Shown here in pieces: positions 54,105 through 62,765 of a stretch of DNA of 64,000 bases (positions are counted from its first letter, which is position 1; every line of letters starts with the position of its first letter). Location: positions 62,001-126,000 of the forward strand of contig JACJYT010000007.1 in the NCBI GenBank assembly GCA_020635975.1. Reading direction: 5' to 3'. The notes below the pieces were generated by a model, which searched no databases, had not been told where the DNA came from, and was given only the letters and a program-made list of their open reading frames with translations. This DNA comes from Chitinophagales bacterium (lineage in GTDB: Bacteria > Bacteroidota > Bacteroidia > Chitinophagales > UBA8649). Made by a program: the position numbers and the translations under genes.

Positions 54105-56588
54105 TTATTCAATTACAATTTTATTCACTATTGCCCCTTCTTTTGTTTCCACTCGAATGTAATAGATACCCGATTGAGCTTCTTCAATACGACAAGTTTT
54201 GTTGGTATTGTAGGTGTAGGAAATTTCTTCTCCTAGACTATTAAAAACTTCAAGCCCAAGTATTTCTTCATCTATGGATATGGTGAATTCGCCTTTATTT
54301 GGGTTGGGATAAATGAAATTTTCTACTTCAGAATTGAAATTCAAAATACTACTAATTACCAAATTAAATTCAAGCGATAAACTACTGCAAGAATTGGCAT
54401 TCGTTAACATGACTTGATAGTTTCCACTTTGTGTTGCTAGGTATTCTGACGAACTAGCTCCAGGAATGGCATTGCCATTAAAAAACCATTGGTAGCTATA
54501 AGCTGGAAGCATATCGGTAGTTAAGAGGTTGCCGAATTGACTTATTGTTGGCGTGTCTGGGTTTGGATAAACTTCTATAAACAAGGTATCCATTTCAATT
54601 TCGCCACTAATATAATCAATGGCTTGGGCAATTATTTCTTCACTTGCAGACATAGGGTAATAAAAATTCAGTGCCTCATTTGGAAAGTTCAACCAAGATA
54701 AACTAACACTATCGGAGCCTCCAGTAGCGCTTAAAAATAAAATAACAGAATCTCCAGCACATAGACTAGTTTGATCGGACGCTATTGTAAGATTTAGATC
54801 GTAATTTGAAAAAATTGAACTAGTGACAGAACAAGAACTAGAACCAGATACTACAACAGAATAAAAACCCTGTGCAGTAGGAGTGTAGCTTGCACTTTGA
54901 GCACCATTTATGCTAGTTCCATTTAGATACCATTGATAATTATATCCTGAAACCGTGCTAAGTACGCCATTGTTTTCTGTAATACTAACAGAAGCAGGAA
55001 GATTTACTACTTGAACCAAAGTAGTATCATAGAGAATTTGACCGCTAAGAAGATCTGTTATTTTCAATACATACGTTGAAGTGGTACTTGGAGAAACCAT
55101 TACGGTGTCGCCTAGTAAATTTCCGGGCATCCAACGATATTCTATGCTATCTGAACCCTTTAGATGTTGACCAAATAAGGGGATGGAGTCACCTTGACAA
55201 ATAATATGATCATTCATTTCTACAAGCTCCATATTTTGTTTAATAATGGAAAAATCGTCAACAATTTGTCCTGTGCTGGCTAAGTGTCTTCCTCGAATTT
55301 CATTCTTATATACATCCAAAATTAGAGAACCATAATTCCCATCTCCGCTATATACACTACTCATTACTGGATGAGGACTGCCAATATTTCCTTCTGAACT
55401 TCCGGCATTTCCAACAACGGCATAAACCGTTCCTTGAGGGGCACTACTAAAACTATTTTTTATATAGGCATTTCCATTTGCCTTATTGCCATCGCTATTA
55501 TCAATAATCATAGAAGGATTAAAGGTGTTGGAATAATCGTAATGCCCATGAATTAGGTAGGATCTTTCATAAACATGACTATGTCCGCAAATTATTAAAT
55601 CCACATCGTAAGATTCAAGAATTGGAACAATCTCTTCTCTCATATCCTTCATAACATCTTCGTAGAAATCATCACTATCATGAGAACCTTTAGAGTAGGG
55701 AGGTTGGTGCCAATAAGCGATAACCCAGTCTTTGTCGTTTTGCTGTAAATCTTGATGAATAAAGGTTTTCATTTGATTTAATACATTGTTGTTGGTAATG
55801 TGGTACACCTCAGAATTTAAGGATAGTAGATGGGTATTACCATAATCGAAAGAATAGAAAACTTCGTGGGTAGAAGGATAACCGCCCGCCTCGGCTTGCT
55901 CTGGAACATCTACAATATCATAATAGGGGCCATCATGATCGCTTATACTGCTTAAAGTATAGGGGATGCCCAGTATTCCATTATTACTCCATATCGTATT
56001 GTAATCATGATTTCCTGGACTTGGCCAAAAAGGCAACCAAGAAAAAATATCGCTATATCCTGCTAAGCCAAATACATTACTTTGGTATTCGCTATCCTTT
56101 CCATCTTGATAGGCATTATCTCCTAGCCAAATCCAAATATCGGGATCTATGCCTTGAGCTCTAGTATAATTCTCGAAGGATTGTTTCGTTTCAATTTGAC
56201 CTTGATTTCCTTTTCCAAAATCTCCAGTTGCCCAAATACGAATATTTTGCTCTGTATAAGGTAGAGGAGAAGTAATAAAATAATGATTAGAATCTGGAGT
56301 ACTCAGCATAGTATTTCCGTAACCAACTGCATAATAGTATTTTGTGTATGCTTGTAGATTTGGAATTTGAACTACATGTTGGTTTACTGAAGCTGACTGA
56401 TTGATTTGATTGTTCAAAGCATTTGGGTCGGCCCCATACCAAACCGTAGAGTTAGTAGGACTACTGGTTCTCCAAATCACTATAATATCGGAAGAAGTTG
56501 GGGTTTGTAAGTACGGACCTCTTGTAATATTTTGAGCAAAAACGAGTAAAAAACTGCAAACTAGATTTATAGTAAAAAATGCTTTCAT
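54105..56588 (-). CDS. Secreted purple-acid-phosphatase-like metallophosphoesterase with T9SS tail
   Basis: This 827-residue protein has a signal peptide (about 1-18), a fibronectin-like purple acid phosphatase N-domain ('ITRGPYLQTPTSSDIIVIWR'), a metallophosphoesterase core with 'ATGDFGKG', 'WLGDNAYQDG', 'SPGNHDYN', 'YWHQPPYSKGSH' and 'CGHSHVYERS', several Ig/PKD-like modules (about 450-740) and a T9SS tail ('NFIYPNPNKGEFTISIDEEI' to 'NKIVIE'). All metal ligands look present, so phosphomonoesterase activity outside the cell is likely, perhaps for phosphate scavenging. Confidence 0.92.
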   Translation of the reverse strand: MKAFFTINLVCSFLLVFAQNITRGPYLQTPTSSDIIVIWRTSSPTNSTVWYGADPNALNNQINQSASVNQHVVQIPNLQAYTKYYYAVGYGNTMLSTPDSNHYFITSPLPYTEQNIRIWATGDFGKGNQGQIETKQSFENYTRAQGIDPDIWIWLGDNAYQDGKDSEYQSNVFGLAGYSDIFSWLPFWPSPGNHDYNTIWSNNGILGIPYTLSSISDHDGPYYDIVDVPEQAEAGGYPSTHEVFYSFDYGNTHLLSLNSEVYHITNNNVLNQMKTFIHQDLQQNDKDWVIAYWHQPPYSKGSHDSDDFYEDVMKDMREEIVPILESYDVDLIICGHSHVYERSYLIHGHYDYSNTFNPSMIIDNSDGNKANGNAYIKNSFSSAPQGTVYAVVGNAGSSEGNIGSPHPVMSSVYSGDGNYGSLILDVYKNEIRGRHLASTGQIVDDFSIIKQNMELVEMNDHIICQGDSIPLFGQHLKGSDSIEYRWMPGNLLGDTVMVSPSTTSTYVLKITDLLSGQILYDTTLVQVVNLPASVSITENNGVLSTVSGYNYQWYLNGTSINGAQSASYTPTAQGFYSVVVSGSSSCSVTSSIFSNYDLNLTIASDQTSLCAGDSVILFLSATGGSDSVSLSWLNFPNEALNFYYPMSASEEIIAQAIDYISGEIEMDTLFIEVYPNPDTPTISQFGNLLTTDMLPAYSYQWFFNGNAIPGASSSEYLATQSGNYQVMLTNANSCSSLSLEFNLVISSILNFNSEVENFIYPNPNKGEFTISIDEEILGLEVFNSLGEEISYTYNTNKTCRIEEAQSGIYYIRVETKEGAIVNKIVIE

Positions 56589-56702
56589 GATTTTATTTAT
56601 GGAAGTAAAAATAAGCTACGAAACTTTCTAAAAAAAGTAAATACTGAAAAATTAATGATTTGAAAACAAAGTACAAATATTAGTTTACAAGCAATTTATA
56701 CT

Positions 56703-56710
56703 TAGTTTTG
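56703..56710 (+). promoter_or_regulatory. Candidate -7 element (TAGTTTTG) for the hydroxyacyl-CoA dehydrogenase
   Basis: Exact TAnnTTTG match 27 bases before the ATG at 56738. Confidence 0.45.
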
Positions 56711-56737
56711 CAGCATTCTTAATTTATAATTATACAA

Positions 56738-57628
56738 ATGAAAAATATAGCTGTTATCGGAGCGGGAACCATGGGAAATGGTATAGCTCATGTTTTCGCA
56801 CAAAAAGGTTTTAAAGTGAATTTAATTGATGTTTCTACAACATCATTAGAAAAAGCCCTAGCAACTATTTCCAATAACTTAGATAGAATGCTAGCAAAGG
56901 GAAGCATTACGGAGCTAGAAAAAGAGGCAACATTGGCCAATTTAAGCACTTATACAGAAATAGCTAAAGGAGTAGCAAATGCTGAATTGGTAGTTGAAGC
57001 AGCAACTGAGAATGTGGATTTAAAATTAAAAATATTTGAACAATTAGAAGCGGCGGCCCCTGCATCTTGCATTTTGGCTAGCAATACCTCATCTATTTCT
57101 ATCACGAAAATTGCAAGTGCTACCAAACGCCCAGATAAAGTAATCGGCATGCACTTTATGAATCCTGTTCCTATCATGAAGTTAGTAGAAATCATAAGAG
57201 GCTATTCTACTAGCAAAGAAACTATGGATAGCATAGTAGAAATGACAAAAACTCTAGATAAAATTCCGGTAGAAGCAAATGATTATCCTGGTTTTGTTTC
57301 TAATAGAATTTTAGTGCCTATGATAAATGAAGCCATTTATGCACTATACGAAGGTGTGGCTGGTGTTGAAGAAATTGATCAGGTAATGATGTTGGGCATG
57401 GCTCATCCCATGGGTCCTTTACAACTAGCCGATTTTGTTGGTTTAGATGTGGCCTTATCAATATGCAATGTACTTTATCAAGGCTTTGGAAATCCTAAAT
57501 ATGCTCCTTGTCCACTTTTAGTAAACATGGTACAAGCTGGCAAACTTGGGGTTAAATCAGGCGAAGGCTTTTACAGTTACGAAGGTGGTTATAAAAATAA
57601 AGTAGTCAGTTCTCAATTTAAAAAATAA
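56738..57628 (+). CDS. 3-hydroxyacyl-CoA (3-hydroxybutyryl-CoA) dehydrogenase
   Basis: This 296-residue NAD-dependent enzyme oxidises L-3-hydroxyacyl-CoA. The Rossmann motif is 'IGAGTMGNGIAHVFAQKGF', the catalytic His lies in 'VIGMHFMNPVPIMKLVEIIR' and 'NDYPGFVSNRILVPMINEA' starts the C-terminal dimer domain. It is a stand-alone protein, not fused to an enoyl-CoA hydratase, so the short-chain Hbd type is likely. It has its own promoter motif and terminator and is a single-gene unit between secreted-protein genes. Confidence 0.93.
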   Translation: MKNIAVIGAGTMGNGIAHVFAQKGFKVNLIDVSTTSLEKALATISNNLDRMLAKGSITELEKEATLANLSTYTEIAKGVANAELVVEAATENVDLKLKIFEQLEAAAPASCILASNTSSISITKIASATKRPDKVIGMHFMNPVPIMKLVEIIRGYSTSKETMDSIVEMTKTLDKIPVEANDYPGFVSNRILVPMINEAIYALYEGVAGVEEIDQVMMLGMAHPMGPLQLADFVGLDVALSICNVLYQGFGNPKYAPCPLLVNMVQAGKLGVKSGEGFYSYEGGYKNKVVSSQFKK

Positions 57629-57642
57629 GAACTACCAAACTA

Positions 57643-57682
57643 AAAAAGCCCTCTCTCCTAAATATTGGAAAGAGGGCTTTTT
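57643..57682. terminator. Bidirectional terminator after the hydroxyacyl-CoA dehydrogenase
   Basis: A 16-bp stem (57643-57658 with 57667-57682, one mismatch) with A- and T-tracts. It also faces the end of the convergent PNGase-like gene. Confidence 0.85.
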
Positions 57683-57707
57683 ATTTTCCTTATCTCGGTC
57701 GTTCTTT

Positions 57708-60212
57708 CTATTCTAGAATCAACTTTCTTGAAGTATTCTTAGAGCCCTGTATTACTTCTATGATATAGAGGCCTTTAGCTTGATTACTTATATCCAAATA
57801 GAGCTCACTATTTAGCTGATAAAAATCGAGTGCAGTAATCTTAGCACCCAAATAATCATAAATATTTACTTTAGATTTGGTCTTATCTTCTAGTTCTACT
57901 ATAAACTTTCCTGCACTCGGATTAGGATAAAGGTAGATTTGTAAATCCTTTTCTAAGGGCTTACTAAGGTTCGTATAAGTGGTATCCGAATTAAACGGTG
58001 TGTTACTTTTAAAAACCAAGGCAGAAGAAACAATGAGATGTGGATTGAAGCCTTGATTGCAATTGGCACAGGTTACGCCGGTCACGCAATCGGGATGATT
58101 AGGGTGGCATAAATCTACATAATTTTCATTGAATATATACTTCAATTCTACTTGTGCTCCACTAATATAAGGCGACATATCGTAGGTGAACCAAGGAGCA
58201 ATGCTACCCGGACACCAACCCGCTCTATCATATTGCCAAGTTCCTGCTTGCGGACTACAAGCGTCTGGATTAGGGTTGCAATCTAACCAATTATGCTGGG
58301 TAAAAGTTTGACTTCCATCTACCCAAAGGTGATGTGTGTCTTCATGAAATTCTGCAGCATTTCCGGTATTGTAATTTACATCCCAACCATGACCCGTAGA
58401 AACTAGTTTAATCGTAGCGGCTTCAGAGTTAATTGGAACCTCAACATTCAAAATTTCACAAGGTTGAAGATTAGAATAGTTACCAAAATCATAAGTATTA
58501 TTCCATAATTTCTCAATTTGCGAATATTTTTGATTTGGAATACCGGCACGATAATCTAGATTTAAATTGTATTCAAAGCCATTTCCAGCGGTTCCAAGTG
58601 CTACTTTAAAATCTATTTTACCTTGCAGCAAAGCCATAAAATCGCTCAGATCAATTTGATGTGTGCAAGCTACCCCATAAGGCGTTAAGTATCTAATAAT
58701 TTCATACCACTCGCCATTATGCCCTTTAGCATAAACATGCGAAACTCTGTCCCAAGGATCACAACCTCCAGGAGGACAAACAATATCCAATTCGGCATCG
58801 ATAAGATCAAAAGCGCCAACAAAACTTGGTAGTTCGGCAGTTACCGTTTGCGTGCCTACATTCACATCTAACCACAAATCATTAAAGGCATCCAAGTTGA
58901 TATCGCTAATTGTGGAAGTAAGTTCAAAATTAACCGAAGTGCTAGTACTTGCCCCATAATTATTTCTAGCCACCACTTCAAAAGTGTGGGTACCATAGTT
59001 AGTTGGCGTCCAAAGAGAAGTATAATGTTTGTTTCCCCAAGATTTTATTCCTACTTTTTCTCCATCTACATAAAACTCGACCATAGAAACATTAAATAGT
59101 TCTGGATAAGCAATATCCACAATCGCAGCCAACTCAATTGGATCTAGGCTAGGTGAATAGAAAGGAGCATTTAATGGATTCCGGATATCGATATCTGCTA
59201 CCAGGTTGTTTGGATCTATTACCAGAAAAGAGGTACTGAGCTCTTCAGCAGGGCTATAACTAGCATTCCCTAATTGCTTAGCCTTGACCCAAACTTCTCC
59301 TGCTTGTCCACTTAAGCTAAGTACATTTCCTTGAACAGTAGCCGGACCAGAAATAACTTCAAAACTAACTGCTAAACCAGAACTCGCTGTTGCATCCAAA
59401 ATAAATGGTGCCTCTACACTTACCTTATTCGGAATTGCAGGAAAGCTAATGGCTTGGGTACCAGGATCAAGACTTCCTCCAAAATTGGAAGAATCGCTTA
59501 ACAATTCTAAATTATACAAATCAGCATCTCTTGTGCCGCCGCCTATTTCTGATTTTAATTTAGTTATGCTGGTATTGTTTTGGTTGGGATAACCTTGATC
59601 AAATTTATAATACAATTCTAGATTGGCTTCATTGCCAACTAGCTCGTTTACCATCATATCTTGAATTTCTGCTTGAGTCAAAGCTTTCGACCAAAGTGTT
59701 ACTTCATCGGCTCGACCTTGATACACAAAGTTATAGCCAGAAGCTAAGCTTTTACCGATACCAAAGGGCTTATCGCTTGAAACAAAATTGCCGGTAGCAT
59801 TTCTTGTTCCAGTTGAAATTCCATTAATAAAAGTTTCTACTTTAACACCATCATATACCATCGCAATGTGTTGCCATTGGTTAGTCACAATCGTATTGTC
59901 GGCACTTGGGGCATCAAAAGTACCATTGGTGGTAGTAAGTCGACATTCTAATTTTCCGTTCGCAAGCTGCAGAACGTAAAAATTCCCGCTACCAGTGCCT
60001 AAACCTCTTATACCCATCATACCACTTCCATAGCGTAGAATATCACTATAAAACCATCCTGTCATAGATATGGTGTTGCTGTTATTAATATAAGAAGCTG
60101 CATTTTCATGCATTACATAATCGTCAATTCCGTCAAAATGTAAATTTTGATTAGATTGCGAGTAAGCAAATCCAAGTACTAAACTGAAAAGAAAGCTGTA
60201 GGTAGTTTTCAT
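57708..60212 (-). CDS. Secreted LamG / PNGase F-like deglycosylase with T9SS tail
   Basis: About 834 residues from the ATG 60212; an ATG at 60218 would add two (positions below count from 60218). The order is signal peptide (to about 20), LamG-like lectin domain (25-205), an Ig-like module (about 255-335), a second Ig-like module (about 340-435), PNGase F-like N and C domains (about 445-740) and a T9SS tail (762-836). The PNGase region matches the Elizabethkingia PNGase F I recall at 'GCDPWDRVSHVYAKG', 'EWYEIIRYLTPYG' and 'GTWQYDRAGWCPG'. Catalytic Asp60 corresponds to D490 and Glu206 to E623. The third important residue, Glu118, appears to be Gly here by eye. It should remove N-linked glycans from glycoproteins outside the cell, or at least bind them. 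Confidence 0.85.
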   Translation of the reverse strand: MKTTYSFLFSLVLGFAYSQSNQNLHFDGIDDYVMHENAASYINNSNTISMTGWFYSDILRYGSGMMGIRGLGTGSGNFYVLQLANGKLECRLTTTNGTFDAPSADNTIVTNQWQHIAMVYDGVKVETFINGISTGTRNATGNFVSSDKPFGIGKSLASGYNFVYQGRADEVTLWSKALTQAEIQDMMVNELVGNEANLELYYKFDQGYPNQNNTSITKLKSEIGGGTRDADLYNLELLSDSSNFGGSLDPGTQAISFPAIPNKVSVEAPFILDATASSGLAVSFEVISGPATVQGNVLSLSGQAGEVWVKAKQLGNASYSPAEELSTSFLVIDPNNLVADIDIRNPLNAPFYSPSLDPIELAAIVDIAYPELFNVSMVEFYVDGEKVGIKSWGNKHYTSLWTPTNYGTHTFEVVARNNYGASTSTSVNFELTSTISDINLDAFNDLWLDVNVGTQTVTAELPSFVGAFDLIDAELDIVCPPGGCDPWDRVSHVYAKGHNGEWYEIIRYLTPYGVACTHQIDLSDFMALLQGKIDFKVALGTAGNGFEYNLNLDYRAGIPNQKYSQIEKLWNNTYDFGNYSNLQPCEILNVEVPINSEAATIKLVSTGHGWDVNYNTGNAAEFHEDTHHLWVDGSQTFTQHNWLDCNPNPDACSPQAGTWQYDRAGWCPGSIAPWFTYDMSPYISGAQVELKYIFNENYVDLCHPNHPDCVTGVTCANCNQGFNPHLIVSSALVFKSNTPFNSDTTYTNLSKPLEKDLQIYLYPNPSAGKFIVELEDKTKSKVNIYDYLGAKITALDFYQLNSELYLDISNQAKGLYIIEVIQGSKNTSRKLILE

Positions 60213-60270
60213 TTGCATAAATCCGTTTTGTTGATAAAGATATGAGAATTTTTATGTTCGGAAGAGGCAC

Positions 60271-60313
60271 AAAAAAAGCGTGCTAGCAAACACAAGGAAT
60301 TCGCTAACACGCT
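60271..60313 (-). terminator. Terminator downstream of the DUF2330 gene
   Basis: The 11-bp stem AGCGTGCTAGC / GCTAACACGCT (60277-60287 with 60303-60313, one wobble) is followed on the minus strand by a seven-base T run. Confidence 0.8.
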
Positions 60314-60338
60314 ACAAAAAAAACGGGGTCTAGTTACT

Positions 60339-61829
60339 TTATAAGTTATAAAGAACTCTATTTCTAAAGTAAAGGCTTGCTAAAAGAACTAGTAAAAGAG
60401 AACTTACACTTAATAGTATATTTTTTATGTCATGCCCTCCATTTAGATCCGGTAGAGAAGGAAGCAAAAAGCCTTTATTTCCTCTTTCTTTATCTTTTTT
60501 CGCTCGCTCATATTTAGATTGATAAGTACTTAGATAGTAGGAATATTCATCCATATCCCAACCCGTTAAATAAGCTAGCTCATCCAATTCGTTTTCTCTT
60601 CTATCCAATACCTTCTTGTAATAGTTCGCTGCGGCATCGCAATCAATCGGACCTTGAACTGGATGTGTCATAATATAGCGTCCTTGAAAATTCTCTTTAT
60701 TAGGTGTAGTTTGGAAGAACAAATCTTGAGGGAAATGCTCTCTATCGTATTTTACGTGTAATCTTGTCATAAATAGTTCGCCATCATAATCTGCGCCGCC
60801 CCATCCGTTATTATAACCTGGCGTTGTCCAGAAAACACCAGCATCCTTTAGTTCAGCGTAACTAGGCGGAGTGGTGGAGCAGGGGTCGCATTTCGTATAG
60901 TTAGAGCTGCTCAAATCCCAGCTATACTCTAAGAACACGGTATTTCTACCATTGCGCTTATAGGCTTTATCAAAAGCATCTTTATAAAACTGGCCAAAAT
61001 TTTCATTGATAAAAGTTGGAATGTTCTTATCTGTAGGAATTTTAGTCGTTCTATAATTCGTGGTTTCTATTCTGCCATTTTTAGTGAAAGCGTAAACAAT
61101 TAAATCTTGCGCTTCTTCTGCATTTGCCATTCCTAAACGAATAGGCAGCATAAATCGATTAGATTCATAGCTAATTTGTATTGGTCTTAGATAATCATAG
61201 CCGCTTGATTGTTGCTTATCTAAATTTACTTTTACCACAAAAAATTTCAGATTGCTTTTGATATAAGGATCAAGTACTTCTTCAGCGTCCTTAGGTATTT
61301 TATAGGCATTTTTAGTAAGCCAAGCTTTTAAACCGCCAGATTCCTCTGCCGAAAGTATTAGGATATCGTATTCACCAATGGTGTAGCTCGCTTCAATTTT
61401 AACACCATAGTCGGCATCCGATTCTTTTTCTGCAGGCGCCATATCCATCACTTTACTACTAGAAGTTAGCGATTCCTCATTAATCGAATATCGATAATCA
61501 TAACAGGGATTCTCGTCGTAATATTCTACTAATCTCGGACCAGAATACAAATCCAATTTATCAAAAATATATCGATCAACCACCTTAATATCCTTTTCCT
61601 TTAAAACAGTAGGAACTGGAACTACCATGGCAAAATCTTTAACATCACCATAAAAATCGTTGCTCATAGTTATAACATTCCGATTATCCTCTCGAACCAA
61701 GATAACTTGAGAGGCTTTGTTGAATAATTTGGTGTCTGCTTTGGAGACATAAAATCCACAAAAACTGTAGCCTTGAATTATAAACAGTGTCATAACAAGA
61801 CCGGTACTTAAAAATGCTTTAAAATTCAT
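60339..61829 (-). CDS. DUF2330-family membrane-anchored protein
   Basis: This 496-residue protein has a signal peptide (about 1-22) followed by 'FCGFYVSKADTKLFNKASQV' and 'NDFYGDVKDFAMVVPVPTVL', the hallmark opening of the DUF2330 family. A C-terminal transmembrane helix (about 472-488) anchors it, leaving most of the protein in the periplasm. Scattered Cys residues (for example 'KCDPCSTTPPSY') could form disulphides. The function of DUF2330 is unknown to me. It starts three bases after the RnfD-like gene, so the two form an operon. Confidence 0.85.
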   Translation of the reverse strand: MNFKAFLSTGLVMTLFIIQGYSFCGFYVSKADTKLFNKASQVILVREDNRNVITMSNDFYGDVKDFAMVVPVPTVLKEKDIKVVDRYIFDKLDLYSGPRLVEYYDENPCYDYRYSINEESLTSSSKVMDMAPAEKESDADYGVKIEASYTIGEYDILILSAEESGGLKAWLTKNAYKIPKDAEEVLDPYIKSNLKFFVVKVNLDKQQSSGYDYLRPIQISYESNRFMLPIRLGMANAEEAQDLIVYAFTKNGRIETTNYRTTKIPTDKNIPTFINENFGQFYKDAFDKAYKRNGRNTVFLEYSWDLSSSNYTKCDPCSTTPPSYAELKDAGVFWTTPGYNNGWGGADYDGELFMTRLHVKYDREHFPQDLFFQTTPNKENFQGRYIMTHPVQGPIDCDAAANYYKKVLDRRENELDELAYLTGWDMDEYSYYLSTYQSKYERAKKDKERGNKGFLLPSLPDLNGGHDIKNILLSVSSLLLVLLASLYFRNRVLYNL

Positions 61830-61832
61830 AGT

Positions 61833-62693
61833 TTAATTTTTTTCTAGTTTATAAATAGTTTTTGGCGAAATCCATTCGAATTTTTTGGATTGCCACAAAT
61901 GATCGAGAATGGGTGTAAATGGCGCTGCAAAGAAGAGTACCCATATTGGCGCAGCATAAATAAACATATAAGAGCTTAATATAAAGGATACGATGGCTAT
62001 TGCAGATGCCCAAAATATTCGTGCACCTCTATGATTCGGCGTGGTCATAGGATCGGTAATCATAAAGAAAGTAAACAGAACTAAGGTGCCACTTGCTAAT
62101 TGATGCAAGAGGACATCGGCAGTCCAGCCTAAATAAAAAATAGATCGAAAGGCATTCAAAGCTCCAAAGACTAGGAAGAAGCTTAAGCTCGCATCTAAAC
62201 GATCTACTCTTTTTAGCACTAAAAATCCGAGTATGCCTAAACTAAAAAGGATTAGCAAATGGCTGCCCCATTGCCCCGGAGAAATCCAAGAATCTTGAAA
62301 TACAATGGTGGTTAAAATGATGCCGATATTAACCGGATTAAAAATATGCTTAGTCTTGTAGCGTATCAAGAACTTACTGGAAATTGCAATAAAGGAAGCA
62401 AGGATGGCTGTAGAGTAGGAGTTGCTTTTAAAAAGCAGACAAAGTCCGAGAGAAGTAATTAAAGCGCTTTTCCAAGAATTTGCTTTTGCCCCAATAGTTC
62501 TAGCTCCGATATACTGAAAAATCTGAGCGGATACTAAGACTAAAGTATAGTAAACTAAGTTTTCAGTCCAATCTAAGAAGAGCATTCCAAGAATTAAAAA
62601 ACTTGCTAAATATGCTATTTGAAAATGCCTTGCATCGTTTACTAAGCTCTTCATTTTTAACTTAATATAATTTTTACAATTCTCTATTGTCAT
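61833..62693 (-). CDS. Stand-alone RnfD/NqrB-like membrane protein
   Basis: This 286-residue protein has about nine or ten membrane segments. 'HIFNPVNIGIILTTIVFQDS', 'WISPGQWGSHLL' and 'FFMITDPMTTPN' match conserved points of the NQR2/RnfD/RnfE family. In Rnf and NQR complexes this subunit carries riboflavin and a covalent FMN; I do not see the S/D-G-A-T attachment motif here, nor any other rnf or nqr gene. It is therefore likely a divergent relative working with the DUF2330 protein encoded right behind it. Confidence 0.82.
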   Translation of the reverse strand: MTIENCKNYIKLKMKSLVNDARHFQIAYLASFLILGMLFLDWTENLVYYTLVLVSAQIFQYIGARTIGAKANSWKSALITSLGLCLLFKSNSYSTAILASFIAISSKFLIRYKTKHIFNPVNIGIILTTIVFQDSWISPGQWGSHLLILFSLGILGFLVLKRVDRLDASLSFFLVFGALNAFRSIFYLGWTADVLLHQLASGTLVLFTFFMITDPMTTPNHRGARIFWASAIAIVSFILSSYMFIYAAPIWVLFFAAPFTPILDHLWQSKKFEWISPKTIYKLEKN

Positions 62694-62765
62694 CTTCTTG
62701 CTTTTAAAGTTGAGATGTCGTAATTTTAGAATTCCATAAGTTTTAACTAAAAAAAATTACCCTTA

